Position numbers and translations under genes: made by a program
The notes under the pieces: model-generated
Databases searched by the model: none
What the model was told of the DNA's origin: nothing
Seen by the model: the letters and a program-made list of their open reading frames with translations, nothing else
Source: Magnaporthiopsis rhizophila
Lineage: Eukaryota > Ascomycota > Sordariomycetes > Magnaporthales > Magnaporthaceae
Length of the DNA stretch: 64,000 bases
Reading direction: 5' to 3'
Assembly: GCA_003049465.1 (NCBI GenBank)
Contig: PYSS01000060.1
Coordinates: 1-64,000, forward strand
Part shown: positions 45,331 through 56,705 of the stretch, one piece after another
How positions within the stretch are numbered: the first letter of the stretch is position 1
Layout of the letters: the number at the start of each line of letters is the position of its first letter

Positions 45331-46659
45331 CACTCAGGAAGGGATACAGTAGGACACGGAGGAACCAAACTGGCTGCAAGCTCCCCCAGATTAATTGAAC
45401 CAAGGCAGACGGGGGGTGTGTGGCTCAAGCCCTTTGAGGCAGATCTGCCGGCCAGCTCACCGTTGGGGAGCCACCTGAGGTCATTTCGACCGAGACACAG
45501 GGGGAGGGAGATCAAATAAAAAAAAGGGGGTGGGATCTCGGCCCAAACAAGCAACCCATAACAACGACACCCCAGCCACGTCGATTATTTCCGATCGCAA
45601 AATATCAATTCTTTCGGGCGGACGGGACGGGCGGACAGTGTTGACAGCAATTATTAGGCACGTAGTCGGCAAGTTTGCCAAGCATCTCCGACCAATCTAT
45701 CCGCAGGAGCACTGTGTAAGCATCGCTGGAACCCTGACGGGGCAACATCACGGGAACCGGCATTTTCTTGGCCATGGGCTGGCTAGGAAAAGGCACCCGC
45801 CTGCAAACGGATGGCAATCTCGCGCTACATACGAGGGCGATGGGGCACGCACACAATCAAAGCCACGGCGTTGGTTGTCCCAGCTTCGGCATCGCATTTT
45901 GTGCAAATACCTCATAAATTGCTTTGGCCATCCACAATCCATGGTGGCACCCCGATCTTTGGGGCAATCAAATGATCGATGTGGCAGGGCCTGGCAGGCG
46001 CTGCAGGGTGCCAGCTCGGCTGCTGGGGTAGATCGGCCGGGCTTGGGTTTGGGCAGAGAACCTAGCAGCCAAGCCCAACAAAGGCCCTCTCCCCGCCCCC
46101 CTCCATTGTGCCATCATTTCCCCGTCGGGACGAGTTGTGGGAAGCCGGGAAGTGATGTCTTGTTTCGTCTGGTTGCTTTCCGGATGGCTATTCTGCCCAC
46201 CCGCTATCCGTCCGCCCATGCCTATTGTATCTATCTAGATATATATGCAGGCACCTCTCTACTTTTAGGCAAAGTCCTGAGGATGAGGCCCAAACATCAA
46301 ACGAACGGTCGAGATGCGGACAGACGATCCTTTTCCGCCGTACCGAAGCGAGATCGGGCTTGGCCAGACGCTGCCCACAACCGGGCGACTCATGCTTGTG
46401 CGAACCCTTAAATGGCAAACTACCAATCGCCTTTCTCTATATGCCACGATTCATACATCCGGCGTGCCCTTTTGCAAGTCCGGCGTCTTTCGAAATGTGT
46501 CCGCCCCGGCTATCTGAAAGACGGCACTGGAAATTGGCAACGACTGGGTGGTGTTTCGTGCGGCTTGGGATCGCACACAGCCGCCACCTGCACGGCCCAT
46601 CACTGGCCTCGGGCCATCACGGGGCCGCCGATTCTGATGCGTCCACTTTCCTTGCTTGC

Positions 46660-46684
46660 TTTTTTTTTTTTTTTTTTTTTTTTT
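46660..46684. repeat. Poly-T run
   Basis: 25 T in the gene-free region upstream of ssn6. Confidence 0.85.
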
Positions 46685-48044
46685 CCTTCAGGTGTTGTGG
46701 TGTGCAATGGAGAAAAAAAAATGGTGCTTAGGGGGGTGTGGTTGCTGGCAGACCCCCCCTGAGAAAACGCCGGCCCACCCACCATTCATAGACCACAAAC
46801 ACGATGCATCAATGTGGTCGGTCAAGCCCACCCCTGGAGACCCTGGGCCGCCGGCATGTGGCCCGCTCGCAGCCAAAGCCAAACATTGGATAAGGGACGT
46901 CCGAACAAGCCAAGGCGCCGAGACGCCCAGAAGTCTGTGGTGTCGGGTGGGCCGTGTGGTGGCACGCTGCACCCCTCCCCTCCTTGGCGGGGCTTGCAGC
47001 TCGCCAGCCCTTTCCTGAGCAGTCAGCGCCAAACCAAACAAGCAAGTACCTCCCCGAGCCTGGTTGCATCACCGGCCGGGCACGCCCTGCTGACGAACCC
47101 TTGTCGGCGTACCGTCTACACAGCCCAGCAATGAAAACAGCTGCCTTCTTGGAGGTCTTTTTGACATTGATGCCCTCCCTGGGAATATTGCCGACGACAA
47201 TCACACCCAGCAACAAATGCCACACTTCTCCCCCTGCACAACAAGACTCCGCCCAGCCCCACGCTCCACACTCCACGCTCCCAATCCCCACCCCTTTACG
47301 TATGTACGGCGCAAACGCAGGCCGGCTAACCAGCTTCGGTAGGTCCCAAGGTGTGTGCTTCCCCTCCCGCAGATGGAAACCAGCCTTGCGCATCCCGTCG
47401 CTTTGCCCGTTTCCACGCGACCCTCTGCTCGCAGCTCGGGACACACCCCCTGGCCTTGGCGGTGGACAGCCTACTTGAGGGCTTGCCCTAGTCCTGCTCG
47501 CTTGTCTGGGCGGTTGATCCGCCAAACAGAAGAAGGAAAGAACTTTTTTCCGCACAGACCTTTTTCCTGTCCAGCTTCATTTTGGGACTCGACTATCGCG
47601 CACGGCCTTTTTATTATTGCTTTTTTTTTTTGGGTCTTTTTTCTTCTTCCCCTTGCCATGTCAGAGTCAAGGTCACTTTTGTCCCCCGAGGATTTACCAT
47701 CCATCCCCAATCACGTGCACGTATGAGCACTCCACCTTCTGTACAGTACTGTAGAATCGCATCTCCGCACACCTTGCTTTATGCAGCTAGCTGACGGACT
47801 GGCTCGGCGGTGACCAGAGGCGCAAACCCAACCGCCACGACTGCTTTAGAATGACATTATCCCACAGGGTGTATTGACCTATCCCCACACCCGTTCCCTC
47901 TTGCAACTGCGGCTGGGGGGCGCGCATATGGATAAGGAGAGGCGTGGCTATAGAGCGGCGGTGTGCATGCGCATGTACTGTACGTACAGCTACCTGGTAC
48001 GTATGTCGAGTTTGTGTCACTTTGACTGCTTGCTCCCGGTGACG

Positions 48045-48168
48045 GTGTGGCGTGTATCTGTATTGGGGGGTGGGTGGTATGCATTATGTGTGTGTGAGGT
48101 GGCATTTGTGTGTGAGGTGAAGTGTGTGAGGAGGGATCTGTGCGAGTGCGAGTGTGTGTGTGTGCCCG
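48045..48168. repeat. GT-rich low-complexity tract
   Basis: Degenerate TG/GTGAG repeats on the plus strand, with a pure TG run near 48152-48164. It is CA-rich on the other strand. Confidence 0.8.
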
Positions 48169-48718
48169 TTAATCTATCGATAATCCGAAGGTGCCAACCT
48201 AAGCGACGTTGCATACATAGCACACGCCGCCGATGAGGCCGGGCGGAACAGACTTTAATATGGGGGTATGAGCCGTTATAGGCGCATATTATCCGACAGA
48301 AAATGGTGGCCTGAGAGGGCGGAAAGATCCCCAGGGTACCATAAATACGCCAAGTATTGAGCAAACAACCACGAGTCCAGAAGGGATATTTTATTCCGCA
48401 TGGACATGTCGTGTAACCATAATATGCTGACATCTGCAGTGAGATCCCCCGTTTGTCACCCGAATCACCTTTTGTTTTCTCTTCCCCGTGTGCATGCACG
48501 CACGTCACTCCTGTGCGCAGGCCATAAGTCAGCGTACGCGGGGCAATCGCGGCTTTTGCTCAGACTGAGCCTTACATACGATCCCGAGGTGCGTCTCACT
48601 ATTGGGCCGCCATGGCTGAGGGGAATAGATTGGCCGGCTCAAAGTGAGCACCAATGGATACTGGCAGTGTCAAGGGAATAACAGGGGCATTTAAAACCCC
48701 ACTAGCGGCATTCTGGCC

Positions 48719-48719
<1 letters not shown>

Positions 48720-48757
<38 letters not shown>
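48720..48757. repeat. Poly-A run
   Basis: 38 A in the gene-free region upstream of ssn6, followed by a purine-rich stretch. Confidence 0.85.
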
Positions 48758-48760
<3 letters not shown>

Positions 48761-50774
48761 AGGAAAAAAGAAGACCGGAATGCACACGATGATAGATATT
48801 GGCATAGCCTCTAGCCTCCCTGAGCCCATGCCGGGTCGCGGCGATGAAAACACCCTAAACCTTTCCATCTTTCTATGAGGGGACACTCGTCCGATGTCTA
48901 CGGATCAGCCACTGACGCTAGCAAAAACCCCGGTGCATCTCAAACCTCGTGCGGACATTTTAGACCAGACTCCGATACGATGGCGTTGGGCCTGGAGCAT
49001 GGGCCAAGATAGCCCCGGTTTGAACGTGCCATGAGGTGAACAAGGGGCTTCCGAAACTACTGTCGAGGCGGTGGGCAAAGGGAAGAAGACCGCAAGGGCG
49101 AACCTAGGGGGAAAAAAACCAATAGATATATTTTCGGATGATGCGATGAGAACATCAGCTTCAAGCTAGTAGAACACGGGGTTGCGGAAATCAAACGCCT
49201 GGGGGCGCTACAAACATGCAACCTTTTTTTTTCCCTCCCCTCCCTTGCCTGGGCCTTGACCTTCAGGGTTCTCGACCGAAGCCCAGCCCAGCCGCCTCAT
49301 TCCTTCCATTGCATGGATAGGTAGCCACTGGTGCCGCTTTTTGAGCCCCTTGTCCTGTTCTGGCCGCGCCAGATTTAACGAACGGAATGGTTGCACGACG
49401 TGCCAATGGATTGGAGGGGCTGTTTCGAGGGACAAGGCTGCCTGTCCGAAAATGGCTCTTTTCCACTGTTTCGGCACCATTTTGCGCAAACAGCCGTAGC
49501 ATGGGTGGGAAAGATCGGGCGCGCCTAACTTTCCCCCATGTTTGTCACGTGATATCGAGACAAGTCAGAAATGGCGAGAATGCCGTCAGAGAAAGAGCAA
49601 GCGGTGCGTTCATCCCGTGTATTTGTTCGTATTTCTCTCTCCCTTTTTCTCTTCGTCTCTCGTCTTTTCTTGTTGTTTTTCACGAGCCCTTTTCTCGGCC
49701 GCCAGCCTGCCTACCTACCTCCCTACCTACCTACGAGGTACTTACCAACCTAGACTACCGCCACATACCCCCGCCCTGGCTCGGTCCAGCCGCTTGGCCT
49801 GGGGTGACCTGGACGGGCGCACCACCGTTGTGAGACAGGCGCTGCCCGACTGTGTGCGTGCGACGTGCCCTCCAGGGAGAGGTCTCCCCACACACGAAGC
49901 GAGCAAGGGTAGCGCAAACTGACGTCCATCCCTCAGGTATATAACGGGGGCGGCTGTGGTGTTTTCGGCTTCCTTCGTTGCTGAGCTAACTCACGACAGG
50001 CATGGTTGTGGCGGGCCACAATCCCAATTTATGTTTCCAACGCGTGTAACTCGCGATCAGGGGAAACACCGCGATCTGTGGTTTTGAGATGCGGATAGGA
50101 GAATGGCAAAGATCTTTGCACGTACACAATAGCGCGGATAACAAACTCCGACAAAAGTCTAGAGTCCTTGGTTTTGATGTTGATGTAATTACGCTTTTAC
50201 CGCTAATAACACATATGCAGCCCGCTCGACCGAGCCTAACCGTGACCACTTCGCAGATATTATAAAGCCAAACTACATTTAACACTGGATCCAGCATGCC
50301 AATCGAATTCTCGGCCCGTGTCCTGTCCATTCTGCGAGCTGTTAACGGCGATAATGCTGTTAAGAAAAATCCCACAAACTTGATCCGGTAACCACCATAA
50401 GCGCAGGTGCATATAAATCACGATTCGGACTCATTCCGAAAACCAAAGCAGAAAGTTAACGAAGCAGAACTGCTATGCCTGAACAAAGGCGGGTATGCAA
50501 ACAGATAGCTCTTCATCACCGCGCATTTCTGACAATTCATCGTGGATTGTCTTCTTAACTGCTTGAAACCATACTATGGAATATTGTGTGTGTGGAAGGC
50601 TGCCCTATCATATGGGGACGGGAACAACATCAAGCTAGCAGTGCATGCGAGCAGCCGGCTCAGCTCGCGCCAGTAACCAAAATCATGGGTGAGGTCGAGT
50701 GCGGGCCGAAGCAAGAGTTGCGGGCAAGTTACAAGATATCCCAGGAAAGAGATAATTAGAACAAGTGAGCGGCC

Positions 50775-52033
50775 TCATGGTCCATGCTTTTCAGACGATT
50801 CGTGCTCCGGCACGTAGTTGGTCTCACCCAGAAGAACCGGCGGCTGAGATGTCATCGCTGCCTGGGCGTTGGGCTGGGGCTGGCTCTGCACGGTAGGTCC
50901 GGTGGCCGCAACGGCGGCGGGCGGTGATTGCGGATGAGAAGGTCCCCCGGATGGCCGCGAAGTGGCGTGTGCAGTTGCTGCGTGGAGTCTCTGGTCGAGA
51001 GCCTTGAGCGCGACGGCCCTCCGCCTCTCCGCCTCCGCCCTTGCGCTTGAGGGAGCGCCACGCTGCAGGAAACCTCCACCATCACCCCGCGACGCCGCAA
51101 CGTCGGCCTGCGAAAAGGGGCTGCAGAGCCTCAGGGCGACCATGATGTCGAACACCTGCGCCGAGATGCCTGCGACAACGGGCTTGACTGGGCCTGGGAA
51201 AAACTCGGCAAAGGCGAAAGTCTCGCTCGCATCACCCCGAAGGGATGCCGATTGCGACGACTCCAGGTCGGGAAATGCCGTCTTGTAAAACCGCAGGTAG
51301 GTCCAGCTCGTGATCATCCCGAAGACGGCAAGGAAGAAGGAGGCGCTCGTGAGCATTGGTGTGAGCGAGAGGACGGTGACGGCGCCGACGTATAGGATGG
51401 GAAACCTGGGCACGCGCAGGGACACAATACCCCGGAACAAGGTCACCGTGTGGGCCGGGACAAGCTGGCTGAAGGCGACGAGGAAAGATATCTGCAGCGG
51501 GATAGTACCGCCGATGGTCGAAAGACTAGACGAGAGACGACGAGGTGAGATGTTAGCGAGACGAAGCCAAAGAAAGAGTCGGATTTGCGCACCCGCTCAG
51601 GGAGTGGCCAGGGCATAGGGCTCGAGAGGGGCACGAGGAAGGCAGGCAGTACGTACGTCCAGTGCTCGCTCCGGGAGAAGACGAAGAAAACGAACATGAC
51701 GGCGAAGCAAAGGAAATTGGGGACGAGGGAGCTGATGAGGAGGAATTTTGCAAACTCCCTCGAGGACCAGGCTCTCTCCAGGTAGCGGCCGCCATTATAC
51801 AGGGTGACGGCAGCGACGGCGAAGGTGACGAGGTTGGTTTCGACCAAGGTGGTGGTGACGAAGGTCCAGGGGTAGATGAGCGACAGCTGCGGGATCAGGT
51901 TGAGGTACGGGATGACGACGTCGGAGTGGGCGGACCATTGCCGGTAGCGGATCGCGGCGCTCAAGGCCGACTGCAACACGAGCGCGATAAGCAGGGCGCG
52001 GGTGACTGGGGGGATATTTATTCGGGGCGGCAT
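50775..52033 (-). CDS. TMEM115/DUF1751 rhomboid-like Golgi membrane protein
   Basis: Polytopic membrane protein of the TMEM115 family, rhomboid-fold proteins without protease activity that reside in the Golgi and are linked to retrograde transport. Exons 51657-52033 and 50775-51525 give 375 residues. The family features are visible: an N-terminal helix after MPPRINIPP, the block LIPQLSLIYPWTFVTTTLVE with NLVTFAVAAVTLYNGGRYLE, WSSREFAKFLLISSLVPNFL, then LVAFSQLVPAHTVTLFRGIV and FGMITSWTYLRFYK near the end of the membrane part. No rhomboid Ser-His dyad motif (GxSG) is seen. The C-terminal about 130 residues are cytosolic, Ala/Pro/Gln-rich and low-complexity. The 131-base intron joins HWT-LSTIGG in a membrane segment. 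Family assignment is good; the role is by homology. Confidence 0.88.
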
Positions 52034-55000
52034 GGCGTCGGGTTTTGTGATGCTGCTGTTGCTAAAGCTGCTGCTGCCACGGTGCCAAGCTGAGCTTTGT
52101 GCTGGGCCGGCGGTTGCCTTCGTTGGTGCGCTCCCGTCGCCAGGCAGGTAGGTCGTGCTAGCGAAGCACGGGGTGTATCAGACGGGGAGCAAGATGCTGC
52201 TTCGAGATGACGGCCTCAATCGCACCGCGCGCTTGGCCGATGTGATCCCGGCCTGTTTTTTTGTCTGCTGTTTTTTTAACCCCCCAGGAGGCTCTTGGTG
52301 CCCACGACAAGGGTCTCATCGAACGACAGCCTTGGTGGGCTGATCACGTGATGACGCTTCCCAGACGCTTGCTTTGGTTGGGGGCTCGAAGACCTCAAGC
52401 TGTCACGATGGAATTCTCTCACGCCCGAGACGGTGCTAGCACAAAAACCAAGCTCCGACGTCATGTTAGTAGAATTTTAGTCTATTGATGCTAGACGTAT
52501 GGAGTGAATGAGCACGCTTCCAACCTGCCACTTTACCGTCTCCATTGTTTACCCACCGTTGTCGTCGCCGACCACCTGCCTCAGGCTGCACTCGACGCAG
52601 TGTCCAGGGCGCAGGACTTCAGGAGGTGCGGACATGTTGCGGGTTTTTTAATGTGGCTGTAACTCCTCCGCACAAGTGGATGAGTGACATCCCCGCGATG
52701 TAACAGGTGGTCCTTTAGAATCTTCTATGCCGCATTGACGAACTCGTTTTTCTAACTGCCTTTTCTTTCTCTTTCTCCGGCTTCCAGCCTGCCTATTCGC
52801 GCCAAAGTATCCGCCACCCTACTTGAACCTCATTTGGCATCTCTCCCACAGATTGTCTACACGTGCATGCTTGCTCCATAGCGCTCCTGCAAGTGATGGT
52901 GGCTTTCGCTGTGGTACAGAGTACTTGCTTGCTGCACGTCGGTGCCACATCACCAACTGCCAAGACATGGAACCCCCGAGCCGGGGCCCAGCATCGAAGC
53001 CTGAGCCTGTTGGTGGTGTGGGGAATCAAGCCCAGGCGGTCAGAAGACGATCCATCTGAACAATCGTCGCTTATTTGCAGCCTTTGGGCCAAAACAATAC
53101 TTGGTGAGCATGCATTTATTTGCATATGTGCCTCTGCGCAAGGCGCGGTAAGAGCCAGCTTCTGCTGTTGGTTGGTTTGCGCTGCAGAGGGAGAAAGTGG
53201 CTCGATGTTAGGTGTAAGTACCTGACATTATCCATCACCCACTTAGCTGCCCAAGCACCTCCAAAGCCCGGCCTCCAAAGGCAATTGGATGCTGCTTTGC
53301 ATGGTGGGTGGGAAGCCAACTGCAAGTCGTGCCATGTCGTCCCCCCCTGAAATGGTATGGTGTCGGGGCTTTTAATGTGTGGGTGGAATGGCCGCGTTTT
53401 GTTTTATGGCCGCGGCAAGGGCCCCCGGCACCATCCAGTCCTGAGACCAAGATGTCTGCCCGCCATGGTGGATCCCAGGGATGCGCCATGGTTGGGCGGG
53501 TGCACCCAGTTTCGACGCTGCTGCACACGACAAATCGGTTGCGATATCCCCTCATGTACCAAATATCTCTTTATTTTTTTTTCCGTGCGAATCAGGGTCG
53601 AGCAGATATGGCGTCTAAATAACCCCATGATACGAGATACCGATATCGGTTGCAATGCATCCAAGGCTTCTGGACAGGCGGTCTTGCTGACTAAAAGTGG
53701 TGTGCGCCAAAGGGATCCGAAGCGCCCGAGGAGTTGGCTGCCAAGAAATGACACGGAGGGTCGGTTCGGGACTAGCAGCAAGGGACAGGCAAGGGAGAAA
53801 TATCAAAAGGAGGCTAATCCCAGGCCAACGCCCACCCGAATTCCTTTATCTGCATGTGTGCAACACTCGCAAAATGGATATGAACGGGAGATCGTAGAGT
53901 CTAACGGACATTTAGGATCGGGTTATTCTTCATACCTGGCAGGCTGCCACGATGAGTTAGGTGGTATCTCGAAAAGTGACAGGAAGAAAAAAGTGCGCGT
54001 GGGGATCGGGCCTTGTTGTCCTCCCCACATTTCTTGGTCGCAGGCACGCGATTTGGCTACCCCAGCTGTATCGGTACGTGACCTATTCGCAATTTGCGGG
54101 AGATGCTTCACTCTTTCAACTCGCGCGGGTCTCGCACCGTTACCCGAACGAACCCCCCCGTGCGTCGATCCGAATCATGGCCTGGTGACGGCTCTCCCAG
54201 GCATGGCAGCACCACCCACACGCCAACAAAGAGGCCCTGACGAAATCGGCGAGCAATCAGGGCTAATATGAGCATGGTTCTACTACCTACTTGCCATCAA
54301 ACTGGGCCGCCCTGGTGCAAAGATCGATCGTGCCTGAGGAGGCCCATGACTTGGGTACTACCTAGGCGCGGCGCCCCCTCAGTCCAGAGAGGCGGCTCCC
54401 GGCGCCTGCTGTGCTGCCATGGGTGGATCAATGACTGGAGACTCATCATCTGCTGGCTGCTTCCCGTCTGGCATTTTCTCCCCAGAGACTGCAGCAGTGC
54501 CGAGTAAGGACTTGCCCGTGCGTTACAGAGCGTCCAGGAGGTCCCCCATCGAGCATCCCAAGGAGGACAAAGGCGGCCCCAGTTTGTATGGATACCTGGA
54601 GTGACAGAGTCCCAACCTGCCCATATGCACGATGCACACGAACCATTCCGCTTTCGCACCAGGGATGTGGGTAGGTAGGTAAGCAGCGCTGTGGCTGCAC
54701 TCGCGCACGAATCTGTTTTTGGCTTGCAGGAGAAAGGATTTAGGAGTTGGGATCTCGGATACTTCCTGACTGAAAATTAGTTGGGGGGTTTCAAATCCGT
54801 TGCTTAGTGGCAAGATGCCAGAGGGAAAGGGGAAAACATCAAAGGTGTACCAGACAAAATAATAATAGGGACTGGAAAGCTTGGCGTAGGGGACGTCGAA
54901 AGGAGAGGGTCGAGCTCAAGGTGGGCCCAAAGTGAGTTTGAAGGGTTGACGGGGCAGGCAAATCGGGCTTAGGCTACGCTTTCCTTTTTTCCCCTCTTAT

Positions 55001-56070
55001 TTTCTTGTGGAATTTGCCTTTTTTTCCTGCTCCCGATCCTTTTCTGTCCACCATCGCCGCATGACTTCGTTTGCGGGCTTGCCACCCGCTTGTGGGGAGA
55101 GACCGATGGAACGGATACATGTGCCCGCTGCCCGCCGCATCGTCGGATTGATCGATCCAAGGCGGGTGGCGGGCAGCAGAAAAAGAGATGGTTGGCTAAG
55201 CACTGGAACGACGAAGGTGGTGCCTAATCTGCACACTTCAACCTTTCAGGATCCGATCAGTTACAGATGCATTTTTATCGTCATGTGTGCAGTCATACCC
55301 TGGAGAAATGGCCCGTTTGGGTGTTCGGGGGTGGCAGCATAGATGGGCCGAACGGAAGTCAACGAATGGCTTGAAAAAGGTGGCGGGCGGGGGGGCCCTG
55401 AAGGCAGGCCGGCCCAACCCAGCTCCCCCAATTGCGCAGTTTGTGCCTGGCTTCTAGCTAGCTCTTTGTGTGCGTGGGCGGTTGTGCGTGCGCGCGCGTG
55501 TGTGTAGCCGACCGGCCTGGCGGAGGCTGTCCGTCCCTACTCCCAGACCAGGGGGCCATGCCAGCCCACTTTTGGCGGGTACGGTACGTACCCGGGGCAT
55601 TCGCCTTGTGCAAGCAAACCCGTCGACGAAGGAGGATGGATGGATCTTCCGGAGCACGCGCGGCCAATTGGACGCAGCCTTGGTCCGTGTGTGGGCGTTA
55701 GGCGATTGGGGTGGCCCTCGGCACACCCTGGGACGAAGTGGTCCTCCCCTTGGTGGCACCCTCCCTGGCACGGTACGGGGAGGTGCCTGCTGCGCGCTGC
55801 GCCTGCACTGCTGGCGCCGCCCTGGCCTGGCCTGGCTGGCTGGGGTGGGTTGGTCCGGGCAGCGCTGGCCTGGTCCGTCGCCTAAAAACAACATCCACTT
55901 GGATTGAGTCTTGGATTTTCCTCATCGTTGAATGGAACTTGCACCTGCTTCTCCTTCCTTCGACAAACACCGTGAATCCGCACGCGCGACGCCCGAACTG
56001 TTCCCATTCGCGCCGACGAGGAGCGCGTCTTTGCCTGAACGCCGTCGTCGACACATTTTGGCCAGCAACC
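52034..56070. other. 4 kb gene-poor region between divergent genes
   Basis: Upstream regions of the TMEM115-like gene (minus) and the Sif2-like gene (plus). ATCACGTGAT, a perfect 10-base palindrome with an E-box core, is at 52343-52352, about 310 bases upstream of the TMEM115-like start. A frame of 304 codons with an ATG (53357-54271, plus) is open but resembles nothing, is crossed by open frames on the other strand, and is not called. The part 55380-55900 is very GC-rich and G/T-biased. Confidence 0.55.
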
Positions 56071-56654
56071 ATGAAGGAATTTCTCGACTCGGACCGGGTC
56101 AACTTTCTTGTTTGGAGGTATGTTTCTGCCCATCACCACCGCGACCACCACCGCCGCTGCTGCCTTCGCACATTTTCGCGTTGTCTGCTCGTACCGCCCT
56201 TGATCGGCTCGCCATTCCCATCTGCTGCGCCCAGCAGAGCGCTCGAGCTACAGCTGACCGTCTTTGGTTCTTTTCCCCCGCTTTCTAGGTATCTTTTAGA
56301 AGGAAGTGAGTATCCACGTGGTGTTTTCAGCAGTAGATTTTTCTGGTCACCATTTTTCTCTCGCGCTTGCCTGCCTCGGCAGCAATGTGGGTATCGTCGG
56401 TTGCGCAGGACTGACCGCAACTCATGGCTTTTTCCTCTTCACCTTTTCGCCGTTTGTCAGACTATCGAGAAACCGCTGCCAAATTCCAGAAGGAGTGGCA
56501 CATCCAAGAACCACACCGGCATTTTGATTTCGCTCAGCATGTCAAGAGCCATGCGCTGGTCTCGGTCGTGAACAACGGGCTGCTTTACAATGCGCTGGAA
56601 AGGGAGTTCGAAAAGTCGCAGCAGGTATGTGTGGTGCTTTATTTTTTCTCTCTC

Positions 56655-56705
<51 letters not shown>

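Larger units (their letters stand above)
41195..50774. other. 9.6 kb gene-free region upstream of ssn6
   Basis: No convincing gene was found across 9.6 kb, on either strand. It contains long A/T runs (43635-43701 with N, 46660-46684, 48720-48757), a GT-rich tract (48045-48168), two tRNA-like A-box segments, one TACCTAGGTA copy (42794-42803) and a TCACGTGA E-box (49545-49552). The segments about 44000-44650 and 50000-50620 are more AT-rich than the rest. Several long open frames exist but lack ATG starts, repeats of known families or conserved motifs. It may be a long regulatory region for ssn6, decayed transposon DNA, or both. Confidence 0.6.

Noticed and set aside
45530..46411. 293-codon open frame in the gene-free region
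   Set aside because: It begins with GTG and has no ATG until about codon 138; no motif or sensible composition; overlapped by open frames in other frames.
46809..47555. 248-codon minus-strand open frame
   Set aside because: Arg/Gly/Ser-rich with no family resemblance and overlapped by other open frames; best explained by low stop density in GC-rich DNA.
54780..54800. GGTTTCAAATCC resembling a B-box
   Set aside because: It has one extra base compared with the B-box and no A-box at a suitable distance on that strand.
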